Positions 18,996-31,380 of a DNA stretch of 64,000 bases are shown piece after piece. The DNA comes from Tritrichomonas musculus. Taxonomy: Eukaryota; Parabasalia; Tritrichomonadida; Tritrichomonadidae. Numbering within the stretch: the first letter of the stretch is position 1; each line of letters begins with the position of its first letter. A program made the translations under genes and the position numbers. The notes under the pieces were generated by a model, which saw only the letters and a list, made by a program, of their open reading frames with translations, was not told the origin of the DNA and searched no databases. The stretch is from positions 372,001-436,000 of the forward strand of contig JAPFFF010000054.1 in assembly GCA_039105265.1 (NCBI GenBank), given 5' to 3'.

Positions 18996-20115
18996 GGGAT
19001 ATTGATTTTGGCACCCAAAATGCACCCCGGCCAAATAGGTATTCAAAAAATGCACCCCAAATCGGTTTTGCACCCAAATTTTATTATTGCACCTATTTTG
19101 CACCCAAATAAACTAAATAAAAAGTGGTTTGCTTATACAAAATTTTTCTATCTTCATTTCTAACTTTTTTGGCTCAAAATCCTTTATAAAGTATTTTATT
19201 TCTGGTAATTTGCTTTGTTTACCGTGGAATCTATTGTTCTGTCTCTTTTTCATCCTTTTTTTTGCAAATATTCAAATATTATATAATTTTCATAATAATT
19301 CAATTTATTGGTTTAAAATGGTTGTTTATAATATACTTAATTATTCTGTCATATGAAAATTTAGAAGCTAGCTGAGAGTAAAAAAATATTTGTGTTTTAA
19401 AATTGTTATAATCTACCTCAGAATATATTGAAAGAATAAAAAAAAATCCATATTTTGAATACTCTGATTTGAATGCTCTCACAAAAATATAAAATTTGAT
19501 ATAAATATTAATTTTAAACGGATATTTAAGACTTTAAAACGATTTTCTTAAAGAACAAAGTGAGATTAATATCAAGCAAAGATGCAGAATGAGGCTTGAT
19601 ATTATAAATTTATTTTAGTATAATAATTTTTTTGTTTTTTCAATTTTTTTTTATATAATTTAAAACGACCAACTTAAAAATACTCAAAAAATAAAAAGAT
19701 CAATTAAATTATTAATAAATCATTATGTAGATATAAATTGTTATAACCTTTTTTTTGTTTTTTCAATTTTTTTTTATATAATTTAAAACGATCAACTAAA
19801 AAATACTCAAAAAATAAAAGGATCAATTAAATTATTAATAAATCATTATGTAGATATAAATTGTTATAACCTTTTTTTTGTTTTTTCAATTTTTTTTTAT
19901 ATAATTTAAAACGATCAACTAAAAAATACTCAAAAAATAAAAAGATCAATTAAATTATTAATAAATCATTATGTAGATATAAATTGTTATAACCTTTTTT
20001 TTGTTTTTTCAATTTTTTTTTATATAATTTAAAACGATCAACTAAAAAATACTCAAAAAATAAAAAGATCAATTAAATTATTAATAAATCATCATTTAGA
20101 TGTGGAATATAGTGA
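18996..20115 (+). repeat. left terminal inverted repeat of the MULE
   Basis: About 1,120 bp, matching the reverse complement of 31381-32495 with only scattered differences. The outer 150 bp carry several GCACCC and GCACCCC motifs, likely transposase-binding sites. The inner 490 bp are a four-copy 123-bp tandem array. The match stops at about 20115, just after TTTAGATGTGGAATATA. Confidence 0.88.
19627..20100 (+). repeat. 123-bp tandem array, 4 copies (left TIR)
   Basis: The marker AAAACGA ends at 19667, 19790, 19913 and 20036, an exact 123-bp period. Each unit holds a T-run, TATATAATTTAAAACG, ATACTCAAAAAATAAA and TTATTAATAAATCATTATG. Copies differ at only a few bases. Confidence 0.9.
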
Positions 20116-20287
20116 AAATTTTATATTTTTTTTTCAAAATTTCTTTTTTCTTGATATTAAAAACGTATTTATTAGAAAAAAATCAATTTTGAATAATTTA
20201 CAAAAAAAATTATATAAGTTTCTTCAAAATTGAATAATGTCTTCAAAAATGAGTACTTTTTAGTCTCTTATTATTTCACTTTAAAAA

Positions 20288-21487
20288 ATGGATATTTACA
20301 AAGAACAAAGTTACTCCAAAGATATTAGTTTAAAATTCGATGAAATAAATGTGTTTTTTGGTGAAAAAGATTACACATCAAACTTTAATCGCATCGAAAT
20401 TTTTCAGAAAATAGAAGAAGAACTTAAAAATATTGATGTCATTTACAAAACAAAAAATTATAAATTAATTCATGATATGATAATGCAGATTATACATTTT
20501 TTAAATTCAGAAAATTATGAATTTGAAGATAATGATGAAAATTTTATTCTTTTTTTTATTCAAAAATCTCAATTATTAACCAATTTATCTGAATTTTTCG
20601 AAACAAATAATGAAAATTTTATTTTATCTATATTTCATTTTTTTATCTCTTTATCAGTGTTATCGGGTGATTATATCGATTTTTTGATTCCTCATTTTAA
20701 AAATATTGAGTTTATAATTGTTTTTTTAAAAAAGAATATAAATTCAACAAAAATTTTATCTAATTTTTACATATTATTAGGAGTTTTTTGTGAATATTCA
20801 GAAATATATCGTTTAAATCTTATTAATTCGAATTTTTTTTCTTTTAATAATTTTGTTTTTCAAAATTTTAATAAACTTCAAAGTTTAATTTTTTTTTCTA
20901 AATTTTTTCAAGATATATCGGATGACTTAGATCTAAATGCAGCATTTCAGGAATTCCAACAATTTTTTTCTCTTTTAAAAGTTTATTTTAATGGTATTAT
21001 TATTAAGAATTTTAATTCAACTCTGCCAAATCCAAAAAGTTTTAAATACGAATCAAAAATATCATTTTTGATAATAAATCTATTTCGAAATTGTTATTTA
21101 TCTTCACAAATTAAATCAATTTTTATTTCAGAAAATATTTCTCTATTTATTCAAGATCAACTTTGTTATTTTGATTCTAATAATATTTTTTTTCAAAAAA
21201 TTATATCAGATTGCATTGATGTTATAGAAATAAGTTATCCTATTCAAAACATTCAAAAATTCGTTCAATTTTATAATAAACTTTTTGAATTTATAAATGT
21301 TCTACCTTTTTCAAAAAAATCATTATTATTTAAATCATTTGTATCGATCATATACAAATCAAGCGATCCTATCATTTATAAAATTATCCCAGAGATTACT
21401 TCTGAACTTCGAGATTATTCTAATTCTGAAATTTATTTTGGTGAAGATATTGATAACTTCATCGCAAAAATATGTCAAAATGAATAA
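20288..21487 (+). CDS. MULE-borne helical protein, possible captured host gene
   Basis: A 399-aa intact frame starting 170 bp inside the left inverted repeat. TTTCACTTT lies just before the ATG and could act as an initiator. I recognise no enzyme motif. The protein is a string of hydrophobic Phe/Ile/Leu helices with a charged N-terminus (~1-60), no signal peptide, and a character like armadillo-type solenoids of the trichomonad proteome, such as the unknown protein at 1473-3827. It shows no DDE, zinc-finger or helix-turn-helix feature, so it is not obviously a transposition protein. It may be a host gene carried as cargo or a MULE accessory protein. Its codons are extremely A/T-rich, more than those of flanking genes. 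Confidence 0.6.
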   Translation: MDIYKEQSYSKDISLKFDEINVFFGEKDYTSNFNRIEIFQKIEEELKNIDVIYKTKNYKLIHDMIMQIIHFLNSENYEFEDNDENFILFFIQKSQLLTNLSEFFETNNENFILSIFHFFISLSVLSGDYIDFLIPHFKNIEFIIVFLKKNINSTKILSNFYILLGVFCEYSEIYRLNLINSNFFSFNNFVFQNFNKLQSLIFFSKFFQDISDDLDLNAAFQEFQQFFSLLKVYFNGIIIKNFNSTLPNPKSFKYESKISFLIINLFRNCYLSSQIKSIFISENISLFIQDQLCYFDSNNIFFQKIISDCIDVIEISYPIQNIQKFVQFYNKLFEFINVLPFSKKSLLFKSFVSIIYKSSDPIIYKIIPEITSELRDYSNSEIYFGEDIDNFIAKICQNE

Positions 21488-23565
21488 GTCAATGGTTTTT
21501 TACATTCAATAAAATCCTTTTTTATATTAAAAAAAAAAACTATTATATAAATGTACTTTGATTTTATCATTAAACAGTATTCAACTATTTGATGTTTTTC
21601 ATATCACATTTCCAAATATTTGGAAATCGACCTTTTAGTGAATGCTTTTATGAATAAAGTATGTGCATATTATAATTAAGAGAATTACAAATACTCTAAG
21701 CTTAAATTTGATTCTATAACATACTTTTCACCTAAAAACTATTGTTTTTTTTTTTTTTTGTTTTTGTTTTTGTTTTTTGTTTTTTTTTTTTTTTTTTTTT
21801 GTTTTGTTTTGTTTTGTTTTGTTTTGTTTTGTTTTTGTTTTTTTAAAACTTTTTGAAAGCGTTTATATAAACAACACCACTTTTTGAACTGCGTTCAAAA
21901 AGAATCTAGTAAAAACTAAGAATAGATATTTTTAATATATTTTTTTTTCTAAGTAGGACATGATATAGTTAATATATAGCATTATATTGATAATGTATAG
22001 GATTGTATTGATAATGTATAGCATTATACTGATAATAAACTTCAATACGATGTTAGTTTATTGAATTATAATGTTAGTATGCTTCAATATAATGTAAATG
22101 TACTACATTAAAATGATAATGTACTTCATTATGATGTTAAAATACTGTATTATGATGTTAGTTTATTGGATATTAATGTTAATATGATATAATATATTGA
22201 ATATGTACTGCATTATGATGTTAGATTATTGAATTATAATGTTTATATACTTCATTATAATGTTAATACTCTTCAATACAATGTTAATATATCAAACAAA
22301 TATTTAATATAATGTTGATATATTGAAAATCATATATGATAAGCTAAGGTCTCTTGACGACCTACAAATCATATCAGCCCCTATTATTTCTCTAACGGTT
22401 TCTGCAAAAAAATTGTTTTATTCATCTACTGGTTCCTAATGATCTCATTATATTTATGATCTACTACTTCCATAATACCTTTAGGAAAAAATGTGCTGAG
22501 AATATTTATTAAATTTGTGTAGTATTAATCATAGTAACTTGAGCAAAGGCAATCAAATTGTTATTGAAACAAAGTGATGATGGAATATAAAAATATTGAG
22601 TTGTTAAACTTTCACCCTGATCATATTCCACATAAATCTGTAATATCTTTTGAGATACTGTGCCCTGATATATTTTATTGAATGAAAAAAAAAAGATAAC
22701 CGTGAAAAATAAATGTCCTGCTGAAAAGTGAAGCTGTATTACCTCACTAGAATAGATAAATGCATATTCGTTTGTATTTGATTAACTGGTTGTATTTGAT
22801 TATTCTCTTTGATGGAATAAAATCTGGTTTCAAAAGCTGCTTTTATTCTTTAAGCTCGTACTCTCTGTCTCTTATTTTTTAATTCTGCCTTTGAGTAAAT
22901 CTAAAGCTTCGTTTGTCCTCTCAATAGTGGAATATAAAGTATTTTTTTTTTTTTTTTTTTTTTTGTAATTTGTTCTTCTTTTATATGTGAGTTTTCTGCA
23001 ATTTGGTTTATATTTTTTTGATTTCATAAATGCTATATACAGGCAAAATCATCAATGCTTAATTTCATACAGCCGATTCCACCAGCTCTTAAGATAATAT
23101 GATTAGTGGTAGTGATTATTTTGATAGATGCACTAGAAAGATCTCAGTGCCCTCATAACTAGATATAGCACTATTTGATATATGAAAATCTGTTAATATT
23201 TCTTTATACTAAATTAAGTGAATATTCACTAACTTTCATGATGATAAGTAATTCATGGATAACGACTTGAGAATAACAATCTGGGATTAGTAGTCTTCTA
23301 AAATAAATCTAATAAAAACTATCAGGAATTAGAAAGAATAAAAGTTAACTTGAATATAAATATAGTAAGATGCCGCTAAAGACATTGAGAATGCAAATTA
23401 AACGTTCTATTCGAAGATAAAAACGGTTAATAATTGAAAAAGCTAATATAGCATTTCTGAATTTTTTGTGCACTTTTGTTTTTTTATAAAGTTGAATTTG
23501 CATTTTTTATTCAAAAAGTGTGGACCTTTCTGGTTAGGTAACTAGCAAGCCTTGCCCAAAAAACT
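21488..23565. other. MULE interior, non-coding
   Basis: Contains T-rich DNA with (TTTTG)n at about 21800-21835, a degenerate tract of 'AATGTTAATATACT'-type repeats at about 21960-22320 related to the array at 23.57 kb, a small hairpin AGGTC/GACCT near 22350, and a poly-T run near 22945. The stretch 22.3-23.5 kb has more mixed composition but no open frame of note. Confidence 0.5.
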
Positions 23566-23569
23566 TACT

Positions 23570-24650
23570 CAAATGTTAATATACTTCATTACAATGTTAA
23601 TATACTGCATCATAATGAAAATATACTGCATCATAATGTTAATATACATCATTATTATGTTAATATACTGCATTATGATGTCAATGTACAGTATCATGAT
23701 GCTAGATTATTGAATTATGATGTTAATATATTAAATTATAGAGTTAATGCATTGTATTATGATGTTAGATTATTGTATTATATTGTTAATATATTGAATT
23801 ATAATGTTAATACATTGCATAATAATGTTAATATACTGCATCATAATGATAATACATTGCATAATAATGCTAATATACATCATTATTATGTTAATATACA
23901 TTATTATGATGTTAATATACTGTATTGTGATGTCAATGTACAGTATCATGATGCTAGATTATTGAATTATGATGCTAATATATTAAATTATAATGCTAAT
24001 GTACATCATTATTATGTTAATATACTTCATTACAATGCTAATATACTGCATTATAATGTTAATATACAGCATCATAATGTTAATATACTGCATCATAATG
24101 TTAATATACTGCATTATAATGTTAATATACAGCATTATGATGTCAATGTACAGTATCATGATGCTAGAATATTGAATTATGATGTTAATATATTAAATTA
24201 TAATGTTAATATACTGCATTATAATGTTAATATACAGCATCATAATGATAATACATTGCATAATAATGCTAATATACATCATTATTATGTTAATATACAT
24301 CATTATTATGTTAATATACATCATTATTATGTTAATATACATCATTATTATGTTAATATACATCATTATGATGTTAATATACTGCATTGTGATGTCAATG
24401 TAAAGTATCATGATGCTAGATTATTGAATTATGATGTTAATATATTAAATTATAATGTTAATATACATCATTATTATGTTAATATACATCATTATTATGT
24501 TAATATACATCATTATTATGTTAATATACTGCATCATAATGTTAATATACTGCATCATAATGTTAATACATTGTATAATAATGCTAATATACATCATTAT
24601 TATGTTAATATACTGCATTATGATGTTAAATTATTGTTTATTCCATTATA
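23570..24650 (+). repeat. 21-bp minisatellite (MULE interior)
   Basis: About 50 copies of a variable 21-bp unit of the form AATGTTAATATACTGCATTAT. Because 21 is a multiple of three, frames without a stop in the unit stay open: a 329-codon plus frame (23710-24699) of seven-residue repeats (VNILHYN, VNIHHYY), other plus frames, and a minus frame. Openness on both strands argues that it is a non-coding array rather than a protein gene. Confidence 0.85.
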
Positions 24651-24722
24651 TGTTGTAAATTTAACGATAGATTTTGAGCTAAAACAATTTTATATTTAAA
24701 TAATTTACAAATTATTTATTGA

Positions 24723-26582
24723 ATGAATATCCAATTCAAAAAATTGACACAAAAACGTTTAATTTTTAACAAAATGAATATCATAGAAAAGCTTCAACAA
24801 AATACTTCATTTAGGCCAAATGGTGCACCATTTATTCTCAGTTTCAATCAATACAATTACAAATATGTTAAATATTTAAAAAAAACACAACATTTCAAAT
24901 ATGTTTGCGAGAATGGTTATAATAGGCATAAAAAAATCGAAGAAAGGTGTCCTGCATATATTTTAGTTTCCTTTGAAGTTGTAAAAAAAACAGAGAATGA
25001 AGAAGAAGTTAAGCTTGGACAAATTATACAAATGAATGTTCAACATAATTGTATAAAAGAAATAGGAACAACAAATAAGTTTATAAAAGATTCTGAACTC
25101 AAAAGCAAAATAGATGAAATTTATTACTCTCAAATGCCTCGACCAACCCAAAGCCAAATAATAACACAATTGACAAAAAAAATAAACAGTGAAAACAATG
25201 AAGAAGAGAGTAAAATACCAATTTCTCAAAGAATTGTTTATAATCAATGGTCAAAATTAAATAGAGATAACAAAATAATTGATACTGATTTTGGAAAGAT
25301 AAGACAAACAAATCGTAAAACGGATTTCGAACTTTTTAAATTCCGTTGTTCAAATTTTCCGGTTGGAAAGAATTTATTTATTTGTTATAGTTCAAAATTT
25401 CAACAGTCATTAATTCAAAAATCTTCATTTATTTTTATCGATGGAACTTTCGATGTTACTCCAGATGGATTTGAACAGGTTTTGGTGCTTTTAGGACGAA
25501 CTGAACACATGAATATTCCATTGGCTCATTTTTTATTACCAAACAAAGAAAAAAAGACTTATGAACTTGCTTTTTTGATGTTTATAAATTCAATTAAAAA
25601 AGGATTTCAAAATGGAGCTACTTTTATTACAGATTTCGAACTTGGAGAATCAAATGCTGTCAAAAAAATTTTAATGAATGAAACTCATATTTTTCAGTAT
25701 TGTTATTTTCATTTTTCACAAATAATGAGAAGGTATTTCGATAAATATCAGAAATTTGAATTTTTAGATAAGTTAAAGAATATCAGTTATTTACTACCAT
25801 TTATTTCAGAAAGGTTATTAAATACAGTTATCAAAGTATTATCTCAATGGGAAATCACAGATCAATTTTCACTTTATTTTGAGTATAATTTTAAAAATAA
25901 ATATAGGTTCAATGATTGGAATGTTTATAATAAAATTAATAAAGATATTATTACAAATAACGTAGCCGAAAGTCATAATGCAAAATTGAAAGATCGAATT
26001 GGACATCATCCTACATTAGCAAATTTCGAAGAAATAATACAACAAATCGAAGAAGAAGATCATCTCAGATACGAATTGAAAGAAATAGATGACACAGAAA
26101 TAAAAAGAATTGACGAAGATACTTTTATACAAATTTTTAAAAATTTTATAACAGACTTACGAAGAGCTGGGTACAAACAAAAAAAAAATACAAATTCAGA
26201 TACAAGTATAGAAAAATATGATCAAAGATTAAATAATGAACTTTTATTTGATGATGACAAAAATGAAATAACAGATATAGTAGAAGAAGACGATACAGAT
26301 GACAAAACTATTATAGAAGAAATAAACGAACTGGAAAATGCGCAAGAAATAAGACTAGTTAACGAAGCCTATTCAATACCAAAGGTTCACATCAAAACAA
26401 TACCTACAGAAGCTCAACAAATACTACAAGAAAACTTAATCAATTACAGAAATGCTCCAGGACGATCGACAGAAAGAAAAAGAATATTATCAGAAACATT
26501 TACCAAAATACAAGAAATTTCACCAAACATAACAAAAACTCAGGTTCGTAGTTGGTTTAATAACAATATGAATAAGATTTAG
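24723..26582 (+). CDS. MULE transposase with zinc finger and homeobox-like C-terminus
   Basis: A 619-aa intact transposase. Residues ~40-110 are a FLYWCH/WRKY-like zinc finger with the spaced Cys-Cys-His-Cys of KYVC, RCPAY and QHNC. The RNase-H-fold core has D240 (IDGTFDVTP), D304 (ITDFELGES), the CYFHF motif typical of MULE transposases, and E416 in NNVAESHNAKLK. An acidic Asp/Glu-rich linker (~500-555) follows. The last ~60 residues end KTQVRSWFNNNMNKI, which matches the recognition helix of homeodomains. It cuts and joins the element ends. The core is complete, so the element may still be active. It starts at ATG 24723; an internal Met at residue 18 is an alternative. Confidence 0.9.
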   Translation: MNIQFKKLTQKRLIFNKMNIIEKLQQNTSFRPNGAPFILSFNQYNYKYVKYLKKTQHFKYVCENGYNRHKKIEERCPAYILVSFEVVKKTENEEEVKLGQIIQMNVQHNCIKEIGTTNKFIKDSELKSKIDEIYYSQMPRPTQSQIITQLTKKINSENNEEESKIPISQRIVYNQWSKLNRDNKIIDTDFGKIRQTNRKTDFELFKFRCSNFPVGKNLFICYSSKFQQSLIQKSSFIFIDGTFDVTPDGFEQVLVLLGRTEHMNIPLAHFLLPNKEKKTYELAFLMFINSIKKGFQNGATFITDFELGESNAVKKILMNETHIFQYCYFHFSQIMRRYFDKYQKFEFLDKLKNISYLLPFISERLLNTVIKVLSQWEITDQFSLYFEYNFKNKYRFNDWNVYNKINKDIITNNVAESHNAKLKDRIGHHPTLANFEEIIQQIEEEDHLRYELKEIDDTEIKRIDEDTFIQIFKNFITDLRRAGYKQKKNTNSDTSIEKYDQRLNNELLFDDDKNEITDIVEEDDTDDKTIIEEINELENAQEIRLVNEAYSIPKVHIKTIPTEAQQILQENLINYRNAPGRSTERKRILSETFTKIQEISPNITKTQVRSWFNNNMNKI

Positions 26583-26899
26583 AATTCTCAATTTTTCAAA
26601 ATATCTTTTTTTTTTTTTTTTTCTCTTTTTTTTAAAAAACTTTATTATTTTATTAACATTTATACAATTTTGAAAGTTCGTTATTATCTACATTTTAATT
26701 AAGGGTATACATTCTGAGGTTTTTATATAGATTATTTGCTTTTCAATTTTGAGAATATAAAAACATTTTTCTTTGAATTTTGTGAGATTTTTCAAATTTG
26801 AATGTGATCGAAAAAAAGACGATTTTTTTGAATTTCCATGAATATCATCTGTAGTTAGATTTTTTTGAGGCATTTATATTTTTTATGCGAACATAAGAA

Positions 26900-29800
26900 T
26901 ATTGGCCTGAGGATTTTTTAAATCTACAATTATTCACTGAGATATCAAATATTTAGAAAACATTTTTGTATTTCATAAAAATAAAAGTTTTTTGTATGAT
27001 GAATTTTTATTCTGAGTTTATAATTATCAAAATATTTAATAAATACTTATTTTTTACTAATTTGTGTCTGATTTGAAAATTGTGTACTTTACTTGCATTT
27101 GTAGCTTGTTTTTGCATTTTTTCATTGACTGAATCATTTTTTTGATTTTTAACTTATGAAAATATATTTGATAAAGTTTGTATTTATAGATATGATATGA
27201 GAAAAAGAGGAAATTTAATTCAATAACTGATCATATCACATGATCTCGGTGAATTTTGTGAATACAACTTTATTGCTTACCCTATCAAATATTAACTATA
27301 TTTTATTAGTTTTGGCCTGAGGAATTTTGAATCCATCAGTTATACGCTTAGAATATATAATGAGAAAAAAACCCTTTCACTTTTCGTACAAATAAAAATT
27401 TTCTGTATGACGAATTTTATAGGTAGAAATTATTACTCTTCACTCATTCAATTTTTTTGCTTCTTATTACTGCACTTTGAAGTTCGATGCCTAAATTTTA
27501 AAAAATTAATAATTAAATAAGTATTCTCTCAAAATATAGAAAAATTATTATCATATTCACTTCATATTTTTAGTATAAATTCATAATAAATTAATTATAT
27601 AAAAAAAATTTATTGAATGAGCTCATTGAATATATTGTGAGAATGAGTTATTTTTCCTTTATAGTAAATTGATTATAGATATTGAATATATTCTGAGGTT
27701 TTTAATTATTTAATGAAAAAAAATTGATAGAAGTGATTGAATATTTTATGAATGCTGATTCTTTTTTATTATCAATTTTGTGATAAAAATATAGTGAATT
27801 ATTGACCTTGTAGATTAAAACAGATTTTTTTTGACCTTATACTAAGGCCAAATAAGATTGAATTCCTTATTACTATAACCGCCAAAATGCAGTAATAAGC
27901 GATCATTATTCACCTATTATAGGTCAAATAAAATTGAATTCCTTATTACTGTAACCGCCAAACCGCAGTAATTAGAACTTTTTCACCTTTCTAAAGGCTA
28001 ATAATTTTGACCTTTAAATATCTTAACAAATTAATTTTTTTTTGACAAAATTGAATCATTCAAAGATCCACTTTTTTAAAATGAAAAGATAAATTGAATG
28101 AATAAAGATAGAACTTTTTGTATTACAAAATAATAATCTTTTTTTATAATTTTTGAAATAAATTTAGATATTATATATCAATATTTTTTAATATTTAATT
28201 TATATGCATTATATAATATATTCTATTATAATATTCTTTAAATTTTTCATTTTTTTAAAATTATTTTAAAATTTTCAAAATTTCTTTATTACTGTGATTT
28301 TTTGCAACAGTAATAAATGCGAGCTGTAACGAATTTTTACGCTGAGTTTATATTTATCAAAATATTAAAAAAATACTTATTATTTAGTATTTCGTGTCAG
28401 ATTTGAAAATTGAATAGTTTACTTGATTTTTTTCGTTTGTTTTGAGAGGTATTCACCTTAAGTGACTTAACGGTCATTTTTCTTCTTTAAAATGTATTTT
28501 TAATTTTTTGAGCTAAATACAGATTATTTTTATTTCTTTTTATCATCAAAATAATCTATAAAATGTTTAAATGACGATTTGAATATTAAATTGAAGAAAA
28601 AATCATATTTTAGTTAACAATATAATTATATCATTTTATTTATAACATCGAATATATTTTGGATATCTTCATTATTCCAAAGTATTGTCACAATAAATGA
28701 AAATTTCTAATTATTTCCTAATTCAGAAACTGCAAAATCTGCATTCTTCATACTTTCAAACCCAAAAAGCATTTTTAAAGAAAAACAGATGATAACTTCA
28801 AAAATTGTCTTTATATGATTCTACATCTTTAATATAATGATTATATTGGCCATGAGAATTTATTCCTAGAAGCATTAGTGATTTTATGCGGCCAATTTTT
28901 TGGAAAATATGTTTCATTTATTAGACTCAAAATAAAAAATAAACGTTTTTTAACGTACATATAATTACAAAAATATTCAAAATTTTTAATAAAATTAAAG
29001 TGGCATTTTGGAACATTTTTCTTTCAATTTTTTTCTACGATATTTTACGGTTTTGAATGGCTCATAAACATTGAAAAAAATAATTTTTTTTATAAAATCG
29101 AATTTTCTCAAAAACCAGCGCATAAATAATTTTGCAATTTTTAATGTATCATTTATTAAATAAATGCGTTTTAATTTTTATATTTTTTTTAAAAAATACA
29201 GTCAAAATCCTCAAAGTGAATACCTCTTTGTTTTGCTTTTATTTATTTTATAAGGAATTTTTATGATGTTTTATTTAGAAATATATATTTTATGGAATCT
29301 ATAATTATATATAAAATAGGTTAAAAATGGAAAATTGAATTTGATAACTGATCATATATCAGGATCTCTACGAATTTAATTAATAGAAAAATGTCTAGGT
29401 AATAATGTAATATCAACATAAAAATATTAGTTTTGGCCTGAGGAATTTTGATTCCATCAATCCTACACCTAGATGTCTAAATTAAATAAATACATTTGGG
29501 TTTTTCGTACAAATAAATATTTTCTGTATGACGAATTTTTATCCTGAGTTTATATTTATCAAAATATTAAATAAAAACTTATTTTTTACTAATTTGTGTC
29601 ATATTTATAAATTGTATACTTTACTTGATTTTTTTGTTTTGTTTTTCTTTTTTCTATTGATCAAATCATTTTTAGGATTTTTTAATTATGAATATATATT
29701 CTATAAAGTATGTATTTATATGTTTTAAACTTTTAAAAAGGTATTTTAATAGAAATAAGTGATCAACATTCAAGAACTCTACGAATTTTGAAGATACAAA

Positions 29801-30240
29801 TATATTTCTATTTTTATAGATTATATACATAAAAATATTAGTTTTGGCCTGAGGAATTTTGAATTCATCAATCATACGTTTTAATACTAATATGAGAAAA
29901 ACTGTCAATAATACACTGAAATAAACAAACAAACAAAAATATAATTTCATAAATAACCTTTGCAACTGTTCGTTTGATGAAATACATAGTTAATTTTTCG
30001 AGAAATTGAAAAAATATATGATTTTTTTTCCTTTTCAAATTTGTGAATATAAAAATATAAAAATAATAATTATCTCAAATTTGTGTACATTTCAAATTTT
30101 GAATTACAAAAAAACAAAAATGGATTTTTTTTATAAAATTGGAATTTATCTACTTTTTATTAAGAAATATATTTAATACTTTAAAATATTATGATTGGCC
30201 TGAGGATTTTATTTTTGGATTGTTATTTGAAAAATTAAAG
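26900..30240 (+). repeat. degenerate ~410-bp tandem array
   Basis: The marker TTGGCCTGAGGA recurs at about 26902, 27312, 29431, 29841 and 30195; a second marker GACGAATTTTTAT (or GATGAA, AACGAA) recurs at about 26998, 27408, 28330 and 29526; a third, AACTGATCATAT..., at 27223, 29345 and (diverged) 29756. Neighbouring intervals are 409-411 bp and the longer gaps are near multiples of 400, so this is a heavily diverged tandem array of about eight units. Confidence 0.7.
27845..27990 (+). repeat. 76-bp tandem duplication
   Basis: Two copies of a segment containing ATTGAATTCCTTATTACT then AACCGCCAAA and GCAGTAAT, with the shared GAATTCC starting 76 bp apart. It is GC-richer than its surroundings. 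Confidence 0.65.
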
Positions 30241-31380
30241 ATATCTTTTTGCTCATTTTAAAAGATAGAGCCAAATAAAAAAATTCTTCTGATAATATTT
30301 GGTGTTCTTTTTATATTTACCAAAAAATCAAGGAAAATCCTCTTTTTTTAAAAAATTGTTTTTGCTCAAAAAGTATGATATAAAAATAAACTAATTTTTC
30401 TTTTTGAATGAAAATTTTACAATTTGATAAGTTTAGAAAAAAAATGATGTTTTGTATAAATATTATAGCAAATATGAGGAAAATCCAATTTAAAATATAA
30501 GATATATTTTTTAGTTAATTTATTAAATTGAATTTATTTTTTATGAAATATTTGAATCATCAGAAAATTGAGATCAATTCTATGAAATTATTATATGCTT
30601 CAGAATATTGAGCATTTTTTTAAGAAATAATTGTGAGATTGTAAGATATAAACAATTGTAAAATTGTGAGAAAATAAAGATTTCTGAAAAGTAAAAATAT
30701 GTAAAGTATTCAAAGAAAAAATCTATCCAAAATAAAGTCCCCAGCGTCGGAATTTTTGATTTTTTAAAATAAATCTTTTTAAAATCAAAAAATATGGCCA
30801 ATTTTTCAAATTTTAACTCAGGTTGAAAAGATTAGCTGAGTGATTATTTATGAAATTATCTCTACTTTTAGCAAGATATACAATAATTTAAATATATTAT
30901 ATAATGATATTATTAATTTTATGAATATTTAATAAAAAAAATTAAAATTTATAATGATATATTTCGCAAAATATGTATTTTCGTTGTCACTTTTTGAATA
31001 CTACAAAATTGAATGAATACCTTAATAAGGCCTCTCAAAAATTGAAAGAAATTTGAGAGTACCCTTAAGCTCACTTTTTTTTAATGAAGATTTCAATAAT
31101 TTTTTAAGGATGAAAGATTTTATACGATTTATATCAATTTCTAATAACTATTTTTAGTACATTTCTTATTTTGTATAACATTTTAAATAAGTTCACTTTT
31201 TTATCGAGATTGTTTGATATTTTTTAGAAAAAAAAAAGAATTGATGAATCTGAAATAAATTTTTAATAATAATTCTGATTGTACTTCTTTGTGAATAAAT
31301 CATTTTCCTTAATTTCACTTTTTTTTTTTTTTGTTTTTGATGATTGTCTGAATTTTTGAAGGAAAAAAATAAATAGTTAT

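Larger units (their letters stand above)
26583..31380. other. long non-coding right half of the MULE
   Basis: About 4.8 kb without a credible gene. It begins with a poly-T run after the transposase and is largely built from a decayed ~410-bp repeat plus a 76-bp duplication, both annotated separately. Near 28851 an 8-bp inverted pair ATTGGCC(A)/GGCCAAT bounds a 60-bp segment. A T-run at about 31319-31332 precedes the right inverted repeat. Confidence 0.5.

Noticed and set aside
22565-22680. Second C/D snoRNA candidate (GTGATGATGG followed by CTGA twice)
   Set aside because: No guide matches an rRNA sequence I know, spacing is loose and it lies inside the MULE.
23710-24699. 329-codon plus-strand frame of 7-residue repeats as a gene
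   Set aside because: It is a 21-bp minisatellite; several frames on both strands stay open for the same reason, so openness is not evidence of coding.
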